NCBI GenBank assembly: GCA_951799445.1
Contig: OX637289.1
Coordinates: 5,113,321 to 5,177,320, forward strand
Length of the DNA stretch: 64,000 nucleotides
Direction: 5' to 3'
Source of the DNA: Pseudisothecium myosuroides
Lineage: Eukaryota > Streptophyta > Bryopsida > Hypnales > Lembophyllaceae
Shown here: positions 35,521 to 47,602 of the stretch, one piece after another
Numbering within the stretch: the first letter of the stretch is position 1
How the letters are laid out: every line of letters begins with the position of its first letter
Translations under genes and position numbers: made by a program
The notes under the pieces: model-generated
The model's database searches: none
What the model was told of the DNA's origin: nothing
The model's input: the letters and a program-made list of their open reading frames with translations, nothing else

Positions 35521-37713
35521 AACTTAGATGATGATTATCGATTGGAAAGTCAGATTTCTTGTTTGGACGTACACAAATTCTCATTCAAAAAATGAAGGAT
35601 TTGATTGGTGCACCTACTATACAAGAGACAAATCCCTCAGTCCTTGCATTAAACTCTAGCCAATTAAAGGAAGAAGTTGAAGAGTATCAACCTCATCCCA
35701 AAAGATTTAGACATTAGGTTTAAATCACAAGTAGTTTCCAAGTAGTCTTCATCTTTTTATTTATAGTTGTTTTCATTGTTTAAAAAATAAAAAACTATTA
35801 AATATTAATAAAGTAATTTCTATTTTATAGACATCTCCTATTTCAATGGTAATGTTACTAACAAGGCACCTATATAGCTATTTTCAATGTTTTAGAGATA
35901 AAGACTATTAAAAAATAAAAATTAATCTTTATAATAGATGATCCAATTTTCTTCAATATATGATTTTGTAGGTGATTCTCTGGGGACCACACATCTTGTT
36001 ACATATTCTGAAATGCAAGTAGAAAGAAGCTTACTTTGTGAACTTGTACTTGACAAATCATTGCCACATACACTAATAACATCAATCAAGGCAATGATTG
36101 AAGTAATTTTAATACCAATTTTGACTTATTATTAACTATTTTTAGAAATACTTTAAATAATAGCTAAAAATAGACTACAAGACCATCTCCTCTAAATTTC
36201 AGCTCCAAATTTGTTACTTTGGGTACTAAATAGTACTAAAGCCCTCCAAATTGGCAAGTGTAATATAAATTGGGGGATATTATAAAATATTAAATCATTT
36301 AAAAAAAATTCCAAAATATTAGACAAGGTGTATAATAGTCATAAGTACCTTCTCTATGAATTTTGAGTCATTTGCAGTCAAAATGAAAAAGTTATGGTCC
36401 AAAAACTAAACAACAGGCAATGTGTGTCAGAAAATAGTACAGTGTTTTGTGCAATCATCCTGCATCTATAGGTGATTGCAAGAAACACCTACCAATTTTG
36501 TTGTGTTTTGAACAATAGTTATGGTTTTTCCTGGAATACTTTAAAATTAAAAAAATAATTTTTAATTATTTAAAAAATAAAGCTAATGTATACACCTTTT
36601 AGATGAAGGTTATCATTAAAAGAGATGCGTAGATTGTTCTTTTAAATAGGAGAAGTGGGTGATTGCAAAAAAAACCTATCGATTTTGTTGCGTTTTCAAT
36701 AGTACTCATGATTTTTTTTTGGTGTACTTTAAAAAAAAAAAAAATTCTAAATTTAAAAAAAAATATGACTAATGTATACACCTTTAAGATGAAGGTAACC
36801 ACCAAAGGAAATGCATAGAAAAATTATCTAAGGAGAAGAACTAGAAAAGTTCCAAATCTCAAGAAAATAGATAATTTGATGTTTTGATTAGTTAAAAATA
36901 GGAAATAAAAATAAATAAAATAAAATAAAAATTGGTCATTTATAACAACTCTATGGAGATGGTCATTTACCAAAAAAACACCAAAATAATGTTTTATGTG
37001 TTTCAAAATGCAAGCAAAAAGAAGCTCACTTTGTGGACTTCCACATGATATATAATTAATTATTTTTAGAATTACTTGGGACAATAGCTACAAGTCTATT
37101 AGAAGACCATCCCCTCTAAATTTCAAATCAAAATTCATTTTTTTGGGTACTAAATAGTACTAAAAACCTCCAAATTGGCAAGTGTGACATATTATTGGGG
37201 GCTATTTTGAAATAGTAAAAAAAATTTAAAAATTCCAAAAAATTCCACAAGGTATATAATAGTCATCAGTACCTTGTCTCTAAATTTTGAATCATTTGGA
37301 GCCAAATTGCAAAAGTTATAGCCAAAAAACTAATCAACATGCATCGTATGACAGAAAATAGTACAAGTGTTTTGTCCAATGACCCAAGTAGAAAAGTGCC
37401 AAATCTCAATAAAATAGGTATTTTGATGTTTTAATTAGTTAAAAATAGGATAAATAAATAAATAAAATAATATAAAAATTGGCCATTTGTAACAATTCTA
37501 TGGAGATGGTCATTTACCAAAAGAACCAACAAAATAATATTTTATATGTTTCAAAATGCAAGCCAAAAGAAGCTCACTTTGTGAACGTCTACACTACTTA
37601 AGAAAAATTATTCTTAGAAATCCTTTTGAGAATGTAGCTACAAGTCTACTAGAAAACCATCCTCAATCTCCAAATTTCAACTCAAAATTCGTTTTTTTGG
37701 GTATCAAATAGTA

Positions 37714-39387
37714 CTACCTCCGTCCTAAAATAATCTTTTTGTTGAACAAAATGTTCCAGATTAAGGCTAAATATAACATTTAAAAAACCATTTTGCGCTA
37801 CGACTAGGATTTAGGATTCTCTTTATTTTGTCAAAATTTTGAGTTTCTAAGCCCTTTTAAACCCCTAAAGGACTGAGACCTTTTTTTTGCCAAAAAACAT
37901 TGAAAACTGTTATTTTTATAGCAAAGCGCTAAAAAAAATTAAATTTTTTTTTCACATCTAACCATAGGATCTTACACCTAGCTAGTATGGGAGTGTGTGT
38001 AAAAAATTTCAGAATTTTTGACCGCATAGATTGCAAGAAATTTGCGTTTAAAGTGAAAAAAACAAGTTTTTCAGCACATTGCGGGACTAGATTTTTTGAG
38101 TTTGAACATTTTTAACTTAAAATTTTTGCACTTCAGAGTTTTGAGCTTTAAATCTTTACAGTGGAGAATTAAGTTGAGAGTCTAGGAAAAAAATATCCAA
38201 AAAAACTTAATTATCATTCTTAAAAAAATTGTTAAATGTTAAGTAGAAGTAGGTACAAGATAGACAGAAAACCTAAAATATTAATATATTTTAGATGGAA
38301 TTAAAATGCACTAATAAAGATTTAAAGCTCAAAACTTTGTCCACTAATTGAGTTGAGGGTTCAGGAGGAAAAAAATTCAAAAAAACTTAATTTTCATTTT
38401 TAAGAAAAATTGTTAAGTAGAAAGAGGTACGATATAGAAGGAAAATAAAAAATATTAATATCTTTTAGATGGAATTAAAATGCACTAATCCCAATGGTGA
38501 GATTAATCTAACAATTAAACTCAATCATGAAAATATATATATATTTTAAAATTGCAAAAATTGCATTCAGAAATGAATCCTACAAGTTATTTTTTTCAAG
38601 AAGATGCTCTAACTGCCCAAAAAAAAAGAATGTCCATAACTTTCTCATAAAAAATCCAAATAAAATGAATCAAAGCTTTTCAGAATCCAAATAGACAAAA
38701 ATATAGTCTATGAGAAAAAAATTCAATTTAATAAAAAAAAAATTTGCCAATTTTTTTTGCTGCCCCCTGTCCCCTATTTTGAGCTTATATGGTCATAACT
38801 TTTTTTCCAGGCACCGATTGTGAAAAAAACTATATTCCCACAAAGCTAATAAACATTTCTACCTCCAATTTTTTTTCAAGACATCAGAAGAAAATTTCAG
38901 CTTGTAGGTACTTGCCCCAAAACGCATTTGTCTCCCAAAGGCACAACGGTCCTTTAGGGGTTAAAGTGCAGTTTAGGAGTATTAAAAACTAGAATTTTTT
39001 GAGCATTTTCACGGAGCACTGATAGGCACTTAATTGTCGAGTGTGAGGTCATCGTTTTTGTAAGCATTTAGTATGAACCTAAGACCATGTGTGTACGTCT
39101 ATTCCACCTCCCCAAGCTTCATCTCTTTCAATTGGGCAATATTCAAAGAGATGCAAAAAATAAGAAAGAATGAATAATCTTGATTGACCCCTTTAATCAT
39201 TTAATTTGTCATTTGATTGATGATTTCATGGTTGGAGGAGGAACTACTACTCAAAATTGTTTTGTTGGTCCCCAATAGCAATAAAAAGTCAAATTTGACC
39301 AATTTGCAAGTCACAAACTACAACAAGAAGATCATTTTGGAACAAAAAATGAAGGCCAACAAGAAAATCATTTTGGGACGGAGGGAG
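37714..39387. mobile_element. Stowaway-like element, hosting a nested TTAA element
   Basis: The ends are CTACCTCCGTCCTAAAATAA and, inverted, CTCCCTCCGTCCCAAAATGA, close to the Stowaway (Tc1/mariner MITE) terminal consensus, with TA on both sides (37712-37713, 39388-39389). The neighbouring repeat copy at about 37142 (GTACTAAATAGTACTAAAAACC) shows the empty site. Without the nested element (37861-38960) it is about 570 bp. Confidence 0.8.
37861..38960 (+). mobile_element. TTAA-flanked 930-bp family, copy d (1.1 kb, nested)
   Basis: The right end is GGTCCTTTAGGGG then TTAA. The left flank reads TTAA followed by ACCCCTAAAGGACTGAGACC, with one extra A. The interior matches copy c closely but contains an internal duplication around 38150-38520: TTAAGTTGAGAGTCTAGGA and TTGAGTTGAGGGTTCAGGA, with two copies of TTTTAGATGGAATTAAAATG. 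Confidence 0.8.
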
Positions 39388-39600
39388 TATTAAAAATTTC
39401 TAAATTGGCAAATGTGACTTAAAATTGGGGGCTATTTTTGGACGATGAACTATTTTTGAAAATTACAAAAAATTAGGCGAGGTGTATAATAGTCATGAAT
39501 ACCTTACTTAAAAATCTTGAGTCATTTGGAGCGAAAACACAAAAGTTTTGGCCAAAAAACAAATCAGTGCGTAAAGTGTGACACAAAAATAAAATAAAAA

Positions 39601-40016
39601 CAAAAGTTCTTTCAAGATTTTTTAAATTTCAAGAATTTTTTTCCTTATAAAGATAAAAAAGAAAGAAACAATAATTGTTGGCATTTTATTTTAAGTAAAT
39701 ACATTGAAAAGAGCACCCATGCAATTGAAAGTACCACTTTTTTTATAGGAACCAAGTCTCTAACAAATTGGAAGAATAAAAATGCACATTGGGGTTGTTG
39801 CAAGATACACCCCAATATTTTTGTACTGTTGCAAAATGTTCATGATTTTTTTCTGGAATACTTTAAAATTAGGAAAATAATTTTTTAAATAGATTAAACA
39901 CTTGCCTACTTCATTGTTTGTAAAAAAATCCACACGATGTTAACTCTTATCTCCCGCTTCCGAATTGGCAGTTACTTAATGTACAACCTAAAATTGACCA
40001 TAAGGACGGGCAGCAT
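39601..40016. other. AT-rich intergenic with family fragments
   Basis: About 39830-39900 (CATGATTTTTTTCTGGAATA) is a further fragment of the GTGATTGC family. No gene. Confidence 0.4.
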
Positions 40017-40535
40017 AAATTGGTTAAGCAAAAATTGGTTCAAGAACAAAATATAAATGAAACCATAAATAGATGGAACATGGAATTCGAAAACATTATA
40101 CCCAAGTTCGAATGGTGAGATTGCTTTAGCAATCTAATTCAACCATGTCAAATGTTTTTTACTTGGAAATTGTGGAAATTGTAGAAATTGCATTAAAAAA
40201 TGAGTATTTTTTGGAAGAAAATGCTTAGATTGCCCAAAAAACTTAGATTGTTCATAACTTTTTCGTCATAAGTCCAAGTTGAATGAATTAAAGCTTTACG
40301 TGTAGACATCCACATTATATTTTAGTAAAAAAATTAAATTTTTTTTTTTTACTGTATTTGAAGGACGTCGGATCCGACAAATAGGGCAGACAGTTGGGAC
40401 GGGCCGGCTAGGGAGCACGGAGTGCCCAGGTGCGATCGGGCGCGGTTGGGTGGTTGGACGCATTTTGGCGGACACGCGAGTTCGGGCGGTTGGGCATGGT
40501 CGGGCGGACAGGCGAGTTCAGGTGGAAGGGCCAAC

Positions 40536-40804
40536 AGTCTTTGAGAAGAAATTCACTCAGAGGAAGGAGCTGGAGGAGAAGGTAATTCAACTATACCTTT
40601 TCTGTTTTCCGTTGCTCATCACAAAAAGATCCTGGCATCGAAGCTTGTTGCGGCTGGTCAATTTTAGGTTGAGCATGGACGGGCTGCCGCAACAAGCTTC
40701 GATGCCAGGATCTTTTTGTGATGAGCAACGGAAAACAGAAAAGGTATAGTTGAATTACCTTCTCCTCCAGCTCCTTCCTCTGAGTGAATTTCTTCTCAAA
40801 GACT
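40536..40804. repeat. Inner perfect palindrome, 119-bp arms
   Basis: Arms 40536-40654 and 40686-40804 are essentially perfect inverted copies around a 31-bp spacer. Both arms encode the same peptide in opposite directions. Confidence 0.9.
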
Positions 40805-40980
40805 CCCTTAAACCACTCCACTTCTAATCTTGAACGTATGACCTCCTTCTCCAACTCCTTCTTTTGGGCCTGAACACTCGCCTACATCTTCAACTCTTGT
40901 GCATTAGCTAACGCAACTTTGACTTCATCAACTTGAGACGTCCATGTCTCGCTCTCGATGAGTAAATATGCCCTGAAAAT
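40686..40980 (-). pseudogene. Coiled-coil-like coding fragment, duplicated by inversion
   Basis: The minus strand reads VDEVKVALANAQELKM, stop, ASVQAQKKELEKEVIRSRLE, VEWFKGVFEKKFTQRKELEE, K, then a GT that could be a donor. The heptad-like K/E/L spacing suggests a coiled coil. One in-frame stop breaks it. The last part is repeated in the inverted arm. Probably a captured host or transposon exon; the origin was not recognised. Confidence 0.45.
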
Positions 40981-41849
40981 TGACTAAAAATACACCAAAA
41001 AGTGTACCATACAACCCAGGGTTGACAAGGCGCCCGGACGTCCAAAGTCCGCGGAAATATCCCTCGAGACGTCCTGTGACATTCGGTTTTTAATAATTTA
41101 CCTACAGGTAAATAAACCGTCCACTGTGGCTGTCCGCCAACGGATGGTGGGGGTGTCCTTCCTGACCGCGGCCGTCAATGTCGGTCCGTCCGATTGCCTG
41201 ACCGCCTGTTGGCCCTTCCACCTAAACTCGCCTGTCGCTCAACCATGCCCAACCGCCCGAACTCGCGTGTCCGCCAAAACACGCCCAATTAACCACCCAA
41301 CCGCGCCCGACCGCACCCGTGCACCCTAGCCGGCCCGTCCCAACTGTCTGCCCTGTTTGTCGGATCCGATGTCCTTCAAATACAATAAAAAAAAATTAAA
41401 TTTTTTTTTTTACTAAAATATAATGTGGATGTCTACACGTAAAGCTTTAATTCATTCAACTTGGACTTATGACGAAAAAGTTATGAACAATCTAAGTTTT
41501 TTGGGCAATCTAAGCATTTTCTTCCAAAAAATACTCATTTTTTAATGCAATTTCTACAATTTCCACAATTTCCAAGTAAAAAACATTTGACATGGTTGAA
41601 TTAGATTGCTAAAGCAATCTCACCATTCGAACTTGGGTATAATGTTTTCGAATTTCATGTTACATCTATTTATAATTTCATTTATATTTTGTTCTTGAAC
41701 CAATTTTTGCTTCACCAATTTTTAATGAATGAAAATTGAATTTCAAGGTCCTCAATCTTTTTTCCTGCATTCGGAATTGATATATTCAACCGAAAAAAGT
41801 TTTAACATCAAACTAAATTGGACAAAAATTCTAAATTCAGATTTGTGCT

Positions 41850-43250
41850 AGGAATTTGTTTTTCCATTTTCACACCCTCTTATTTTCAGTTTCATACTTT
41901 CCTTGGTGTCAATTTTTTCTTTATTTTCGAACCCTTTGTTTGGGCACAACTCTATCTTTGTTTCTTGAAAAAATTTACTTTTCTTTTCACTTTTTTTTGG
42001 GGTGGGAGGGACACACTTTGTTTGGTATGATTTTTTGTTGGTTTATTTTGACACCCTATTTCTTTTTAAAACACACTTTCGTTGATGTGAATTTTGTATT
42101 TTACACCCAATTTTTTGGGGGCATGATTCTTTGTTTCTTGAGAAATTTTACTTTTCTTTTGGGGGGGAGACAATTTGATTGGTATGTATTTCTTTTTCTT
42201 AAATTTTCACACCCTTTATTTTAAAGCAACACACTTTGGTTGATGTGAATTTTTTATTTCACACCCTATTTTTTGGAGCACGACTAACGAGTCTTTTGTT
42301 TTTGACATAGTCTACTTTTCTTTTCACACCCTTTTCTGTGGTGGTGGTGGGAGACACTTTCACTAAAATGTAGTTTTTATTTGTTTATTTTCACTCCCTA
42401 TTTTTTTGGACAATACACTTTGATTTGTGTGATTTTTTATTTCATAACCAATTTTTTTGGGAATGACTCTTTGTTTTTAAGAAAATTTTACTTCTCTTTT
42501 AACATCTTATTTTTTTTTTTTTGGAGGGGAGACAGTTTGATTGGTATGTATTTTAAAAAATAAAATTTTACACTCTTTCTTTTTTTTTTTTGGAGGGGAG
42601 ACAGTTTGATTGGTATGTATTTTAAAAAATAAAATTTTACACCCTTTCTTTTTAACAACACACTTTGGTTGATGTGGATTTTTAATTTCACGGCCTATTT
42701 TTTGGAGCATGAGTGAGAAGTGTTTGGTTCTTGAGATATTCTACTTTTCTTTGTACACCCTTTCTTATGTGAGGCTAGAGAGACACTTTGATTGGTATGT
42801 AATTTTTTTTGGTTACTTTCACTCTCTATTTTATTGGACAATACACTTTGGTTGGTTTGAATTTTGTATTTCACACCCTTTTTGGTATGTGTGTGGAGAC
42901 ATTATGGTTGGTGTGAATTTTTTTTCTTAAGATCACAATTTTTGGGCACGACTCTCTAGTTCTTGAATCTTCATAAATTTTACTTTTCTTTTTCCTCCCT
43001 TTCTTTTTTTTTGGAGGGAAGGAGACACTTTCATTGGTATGTATATTTGTTTTAAATTTTCACACCCTATTTTCTTAGCAATACACTTTGGTTGTGTGAA
43101 TTTTGTATTTCACGCCCTTTTTTTTTGGGACACGAGTGACAAGTCTTTGTTTATTGAGAATTTTTCTTTTCTTTTCACTGACTTTTTTTGGGGGGGGAGA
43201 CTCTTTCATGAGTATGGAAAAAAATAAGGGTTATTTTGGCACCATATTTC
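41850..43250 (+). repeat. Degenerate tandem array, period about 130-160 bp
   Basis: About nine or ten units share TTTCACACCCTATTTTTTTG, ACACTTTGGTTGATGTGAAT, GACTCTTTGTTTCTTGAGAA and GGGGAGACAxTTTGATTGGTATGTATTT blocks in that order. Further units lie at 44195-44275 and about 45030-45250, so the array was continuous before two mobile elements entered it. Open frames of up to 122 codons inside are repeat sequence. Confidence 0.75.
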
Positions 43251-43255
43251 ATTAA

Positions 43256-44189
43256 CCCCTAAAGGACCATTGTCCCTACGGGGGACAAATGCGTTTTCGG
43301 GCAGGTACCTACGGGCTGAAATTTTCTCCTAATTTTTTGAAACTTTTTTTGGAGGTAGAAAAACTGATTAGCTTCAAGGGAATATAATTTTTTTCACAAT
43401 CGGTGCCTGGGAGAAAAAGTTATGACCATATAAGCTCAAAACAGGCTACGGGGGGCAGCTCGGGCAGCAAAAAAAAAAGGGACAAAAATTTGAATTTTTT
43501 TTCTTAATATTTTTTTTCTCATAGATTATATTTTTGGTTTTCCGGAAAGCTTTGATTCATTTCATTTGGATATGTTATGAAAAAGTTATGGACATTCTTG
43601 TTTTTCGGGCAGTTAAAGCAACTTCTTGAAAAAAATAACTTTGGGATTCATTTCTGAATGCAATTTTTCAAATTTTTCAATTTTTTTTTTTTTGGATGGT
43701 CTGATTTACTTGTTAGAACAATCTCACCATTGGGATTAGTGCATTTTAATTCCATCTAAAATATATGAATGTTTTAGATTTTCCTTCTATCTTGTACCTA
43801 CATCTACTTAACAATTTTTTTAAGAATGATAATTAAGTTTTTTCTGAATATTATTTTTTTTCTAGACTCTCAACTCAATTCTCCACTATAAAAAATAAAA
43901 GCTCAAAACTCTGTAGTGCAAAAATTTTAAGTTAAAAATGTTTAAAGTCAAAAAATCTAGTCCCGCAATGTGCTGAAAAACTTATTTTTTTCACTTTAAA
44001 TGCAAATATCTTGCAATCTGTGTGGTCAAAAATTCTAAAAAAAATTCCACACATTCTTATACTAGTTAGGTGTAAGATCCTACGGTTGGATGTGAAAAAA
44101 AAACATTTTTCAATTTTTTTAATTCTTTGCTATAGAAATGGCAGTTTTCAGTGTTTTTTGGCAGAAAAAAGGCCTCGGTCCTTTAGGGG
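43256..44189 (-). mobile_element. TTAA-flanked 930-bp family, copy e
   Basis: TTAA then CCCCTAAAGGACCATTGTCC at the left; GGCCTCGGTCCTTTAGGGG then TTAA at the right. The interior is the reverse complement of copy c. It interrupts the tandem array. Confidence 0.85.
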
Positions 44190-44275
44190 TTAAACAACAC
44201 CCTTCGATTGAGGCATGAATCTTTGGTTCTTCAAGAATTTAATTTCTCTTTTCACATCCTTTCTTTTTGGGGGGG

Positions 44276-45029
44276 ATTATGTGCAAGAAACACTTCACGT
44301 TTTCTCGTCAAAACTGCATTTTTTGGCCATAAGACTAGCAGTACTATGCAATACTACCAATACTACGTTTTAACAATGCCCCAGCAAATCTGAACCATCG
44401 ATTCAAGGCGCCTACAAATCTAAATCGTTGATTTAGTACTATACTATACCATGTAGTGCTACAGACTACTACAAAGTATTGCAGAAGTCACTGGGAGCAG
44501 AAAATAGCAGAAAAGGGTTTGTGGAGATTTTCATTTTTAATAATTCAAAAAAAATTCAAAAAAGTTCCATAAAAAAATCTATTTTTCTAGAGAAGATTGC
44601 GCTCGCATTGCACCAAGAAATTCATGAAGGAAATTTTTTCCCACTTCGTAACTTTTGCGCAAAGGAAGGTACTTTGACCCCATGTGTGCTTCCGACATGT
44701 TGCTATTTTCATAAAAACTCATTGTTAGCCCTTGTAATGTTAGTAGACCTCCAACATGTCCAATTTGTGGTATCAAATTTTCATTTTTGGGTCAAAAATA
44801 GGACTAAAACCCCCCAAAATGGCCAAGGTAGACACTCAATTGGGGGCAGGTTAAAAATAGTAAAATAATTTTAAATTTTTGGAAAAATTACTTAATGTCT
44901 GAAACTATAGCATCTACCTTCATTTCAAATTTTATGCCAAATGAACAAACAATGCAAAAGTTATGAGCAAAAAAACAATTTCCAAGGGCAAGGGGACAAG
45001 AAATAGGACAAGTGTTTCTTGCAATCACC
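44276..45029. mobile_element. GTGATTGCAAGAAACACTTG-family element inside the tandem array
   Basis: The left end is GTGCAAGAAACACTTC (44281) and the right end CAAGTGTTTCTTGCAATCAC (ends 45028). The G-rich array sequence GGGGGGG is found on both sides. A stretch near 44380-44470 differs from other copies and may be a separate insertion. Confidence 0.6.
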
Positions 45030-45250
45030 CTGGGGGGGGGAAACTCCTTGATTGGTACATATTTTCTTTTTTTGGGGGGGTCATTTCACTCCCAATTTTT
45101 TAAAATGGACTCTTTGGCTATTGTGAATTTTTTATTCGACACCCATTTTTTGTGGGCACAATTCTTTTGTTCTTCAAACATTTCACTTTTTCTTTCACAA
45201 CCTTTTTGGGGGAGGAGGACACTTTGATAGTTTCATTGGTATGAAAAAAA

Positions 45251-46790
45251 TTATTTTATTTTCACCTGTAATCTGATAAGTGTGTTCATTCATGTTTATA
45301 GAGAGGGATTGGAATTATGAAAGAAAATCAATACTTATGAGTTCAACTGAAATAGGGATCGGATAGAAGGTTCACACTTTGTGAGCTCCCAATTCGTCAC
45401 TTGGAACTCATATTCTTCTTTTTTCTCAAATTTCGCAATTTAAGTGATAATAGGACAAGTGTTTCTTACAATCACCCCTATCAATCTAAGTTTTGGGTTT
45501 TGAATCACAATTTGAACTTGCAGTTTTTGCATTAGAAAGTTTCATAAATTTTTTGATTAGTACCTTTGAGATTGCCTTTGGCCTTGAAGAGGGTGGAAAC
45601 TCATCATTGATTGATTGGTCATTTGAACAGGCCACATGATGCCCTGCATGATGCCTATGTAAATGCCCTTATAGAAGGGAAGCAACCAAAAGGTTACAAC
45701 CAACAGTGTACCTGATTGTAAAAATTTCTAGTCATGGCCCAATCATTCTAGAACTTAAATTTAGATAGACCTTAGATAGCTTATTGTTTGTTGACCAAAA
45801 TGATAAGCTATCTATTGTCTATTTAGATTTTCAATCTAAACTGACTACTATAACTATCTAAAAATTGTCGCAATTGGGTACTGTTGATTTTGGGTGCTTC
45901 TCCCTTAAAGAAAGATTCTAAAATCCATGAAATCCAAGTTTGGGCAGCCCTCCCAAGACTTCGAATGTCCTTTCAAGGGTTAAAATAATCAAGGAGAAGC
46001 GTACAGCAGTGGTATTCATATTGGATTTTTCACCTACATCTGCAGCCGTGGCTTTTGAAAGTCCAAGCAAGCATGCCGGGTTCTAAGCTTCTAATTGAAA
46101 TTTGGGACAGTTTCCGGTGTCGCGTGTCGTGACCGACCTGCTCGCTCTCCGGCCTGGCTACCGCAAAGTGTGAGGAACAACTGATAATGGAAGTCGTCAT
46201 GCACTTATCCGAAATACTTGCATATAACCAACTATAGACACATACTCAATTGGTTAGTAACCGTGTTTAACATCATCGATCATAGTTCATCAAGTGAGCA
46301 TCGATCTGATCAACGATGAATCACAGTGGTACTGTATGTTGTGCAGATCGCTGGGCGTTGCAAGATGGATGCACTAATTACCTTTATTAGTGAGATTACT
46401 TTGAAGAGGAGAGCAATTGCAACTTCATTAGAACGGCAGTCCACTTAGGTTTATAGGGAGATTATATATATATATCCTTGTTTGGATTCCCTTTCGAGAC
46501 TGAGTATTCAGCAGATGATTTTACACTTGGAACGGGGATCAGGAACCTAACCCTACAAAACCCTAGGGCACAAATTCAATTTTCTCTGTTGGCAAACTGT
46601 AACCCGGAAATTTGGTAACAAGAAATCGATGAACTTCATCTGTGAATATGATCATGACATTAATAATATTAGAACTTCGACATATTCCTGATAAGCTCGT
46701 GAACGTGGAGTCGTAGTCTACGCTAAGCACCTACTAGCTAGCTAGCTCGCACTTGTGATCGATCGAGATATCCTGCAATTTCACCGACAA
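45251..46790. other. Intergenic, no gene seen
   Basis: Small inverted repeat AGATAGCTTAT/ATAAGCTATCT at about 45772-45811. A single right end of a TTAA element (CCTTTCAAGGG then TTAA, 45969-45983) has no left partner. The sequence from 46.0 kb onward is less AT-rich and could hold regulatory sequence for a gene at 46.8-47.1 kb. Confidence 0.4.
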
Positions 46791-47117
46791 TTATATTATT
46801 TCGTCCCATTTGGAACTAAACAACTGTGGATTAATCACATATTCGTCGCGTACCGAGGGGTCAATGGACGATGGACTCCGCTGCAGCCTGCATTGAATTG
46901 AGTATTTAGATTTATTCCACCATGCCCCCAATTTCGTCGTCAACGTTACTAGCTTCCCAATCCACTGGTAGAGACCCACGGCGTCCACTTTGTTGAAATT
47001 GTTTGCTTCCGACCGCCACCCGGGCGACTTGTCTTCCCCACGCTTGCCTCCGCTGCTTGTGCTTTCAAACTCGTTGCACCCTTTGTACGTCTCGTACAAC
47101 TGGGGTAGTGGGGCCAA
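46791..47117 (-). CDS. Hypothetical protein, 108 residues
   Basis: A minus-strand frame begins MAPLPQLYETYKGCNEFEST and ends SSKWDEII. It has mixed residue composition and many G/C third positions, like the oxidase gene nearby and unlike the surrounding AT-rich DNA. Its tail holds KLGAWWNKSKYS and RDEYVINPQLF. No signal peptide, membrane segment or known motif was seen. A second frame (to 47233) overlaps in another phase and may be a shadow or an upstream exon. Function unknown. Confidence 0.35.
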   Translation of the reverse strand: MAPLPQLYETYKGCNEFESTSSGGKRGEDKSPGWRSEANNFNKVDAVGLYQWIGKLVTLTTKLGAWWNKSKYSIQCRLQRSPSSIDPSVRDEYVINPQLFSSKWDEII

Positions 47118-47468
47118 CCGGGCTTAGTCGGAGCCTGGAGCTCAATAATTTCTCTCCTTGCACTCGAGTGAGAATTGATGATGTTAAATTCTCTGACTGT
47201 GTGTTTGACTGACTGACTGTGCATACGCTCCATAGTGAAAGCTTGGCCCCCGGCCTATCTCATTGTGTCACCTACGATGTTTACTGTACACTAACACACA
47301 CCGAAAGTAAACATGTTGAAAAATTCAACTCCTTGCGCTTGAAACTTGAATCCCTTTGTACAGTAATTGAATTGTGCATCTTGTTGCCCATCTAGCAAAA
47401 ATTCCATTCCGTACGTTTGCGGAAAATATTGCTGATGCTGGCTCAAATTTTCGTTTATGGGATCTTTC
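47118..47468. other. Intergenic, no gene seen
   Basis: GACT/GTCA short tandem (TTTGACTGACTGACTGTG) at about 47204. Possibly the upstream region of the 46.8-kb frame. Nothing further is supported. Confidence 0.3.
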
Positions 47469-47602
47469 GTTAAAATGGTGGTAATCCATACGCCCTTTCT
47501 CCGTTCATTTCCTTCCTTAGCTCTAAAGTCTAGGACTAATATAGATTTCAGGATGCACGGTCTAAATTTAAAAGTTTGAGGAATACCGCCATTTTACGAA
47601 AT
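47469..47602. mobile_element. Small MITE, family GTTAAAATGGYRGTAATCC, copy 1
   Basis: GTTAAAATGGTGGTAATCC at the left and GGAATACCGCCATTTTAC at the right are inverted. Related copies lie at 51135-51262 and about 61797-61955. All share TCTAGGACTxxTxTAGATTTCAG or a similar core. Confidence 0.55.

Larger units (their letters stand above)
36000..39600. repeat. Nest of GTGATTGCAAGAAACACTTG-family copies
   Basis: At least three partial copies lie in a row. A 3' half covers about 36000-36460, followed by GTGATTGCAAGAAACACC at about 36471. A second copy starts at about 36657 inside the first and ends near 37375 (TACAAGTGTTTTGTCCAATG). The outer copy resumes at about 37385 and continues on both sides of a Stowaway-like insertion to about 39600. 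Blocks such as AGACCATCxCCTCTAAATTTCA and GGCAAGTGTGACAT recur in order. No coding capacity. Confidence 0.6.
40017..41722. mobile_element. Large foldback element with about 515-bp inverted arms
   Basis: The left arm is about 40017-40530 and the right arm about 41207-41722. They share AAGCAAAAATTGGTTCAAGA, CCCAAGTTCGAATGGTGAGA and a GC-rich stretch with GGATCCGACAAATAGGGCAG. The arms also resemble the interior of the 930-bp TTAA family (CATAACTTTTTCxTAA, GAATxAAAGCTTTxC). The GC-rich segments, unlike the surroundings, hold repeated GTCCGCC-like words. The unpaired middle contains a second palindrome and a coding-like fragment. Confidence 0.8.

Noticed and set aside
41856..42224. 122-codon phenylalanine-rich frame
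   Set aside because: It is a translation of T-rich tandem repeat units.
45960..45983. Another TTAA element ending at 45983
   Set aside because: Only one end (CAAGGG then TTAA) was found; without an inverted partner it may be chance.
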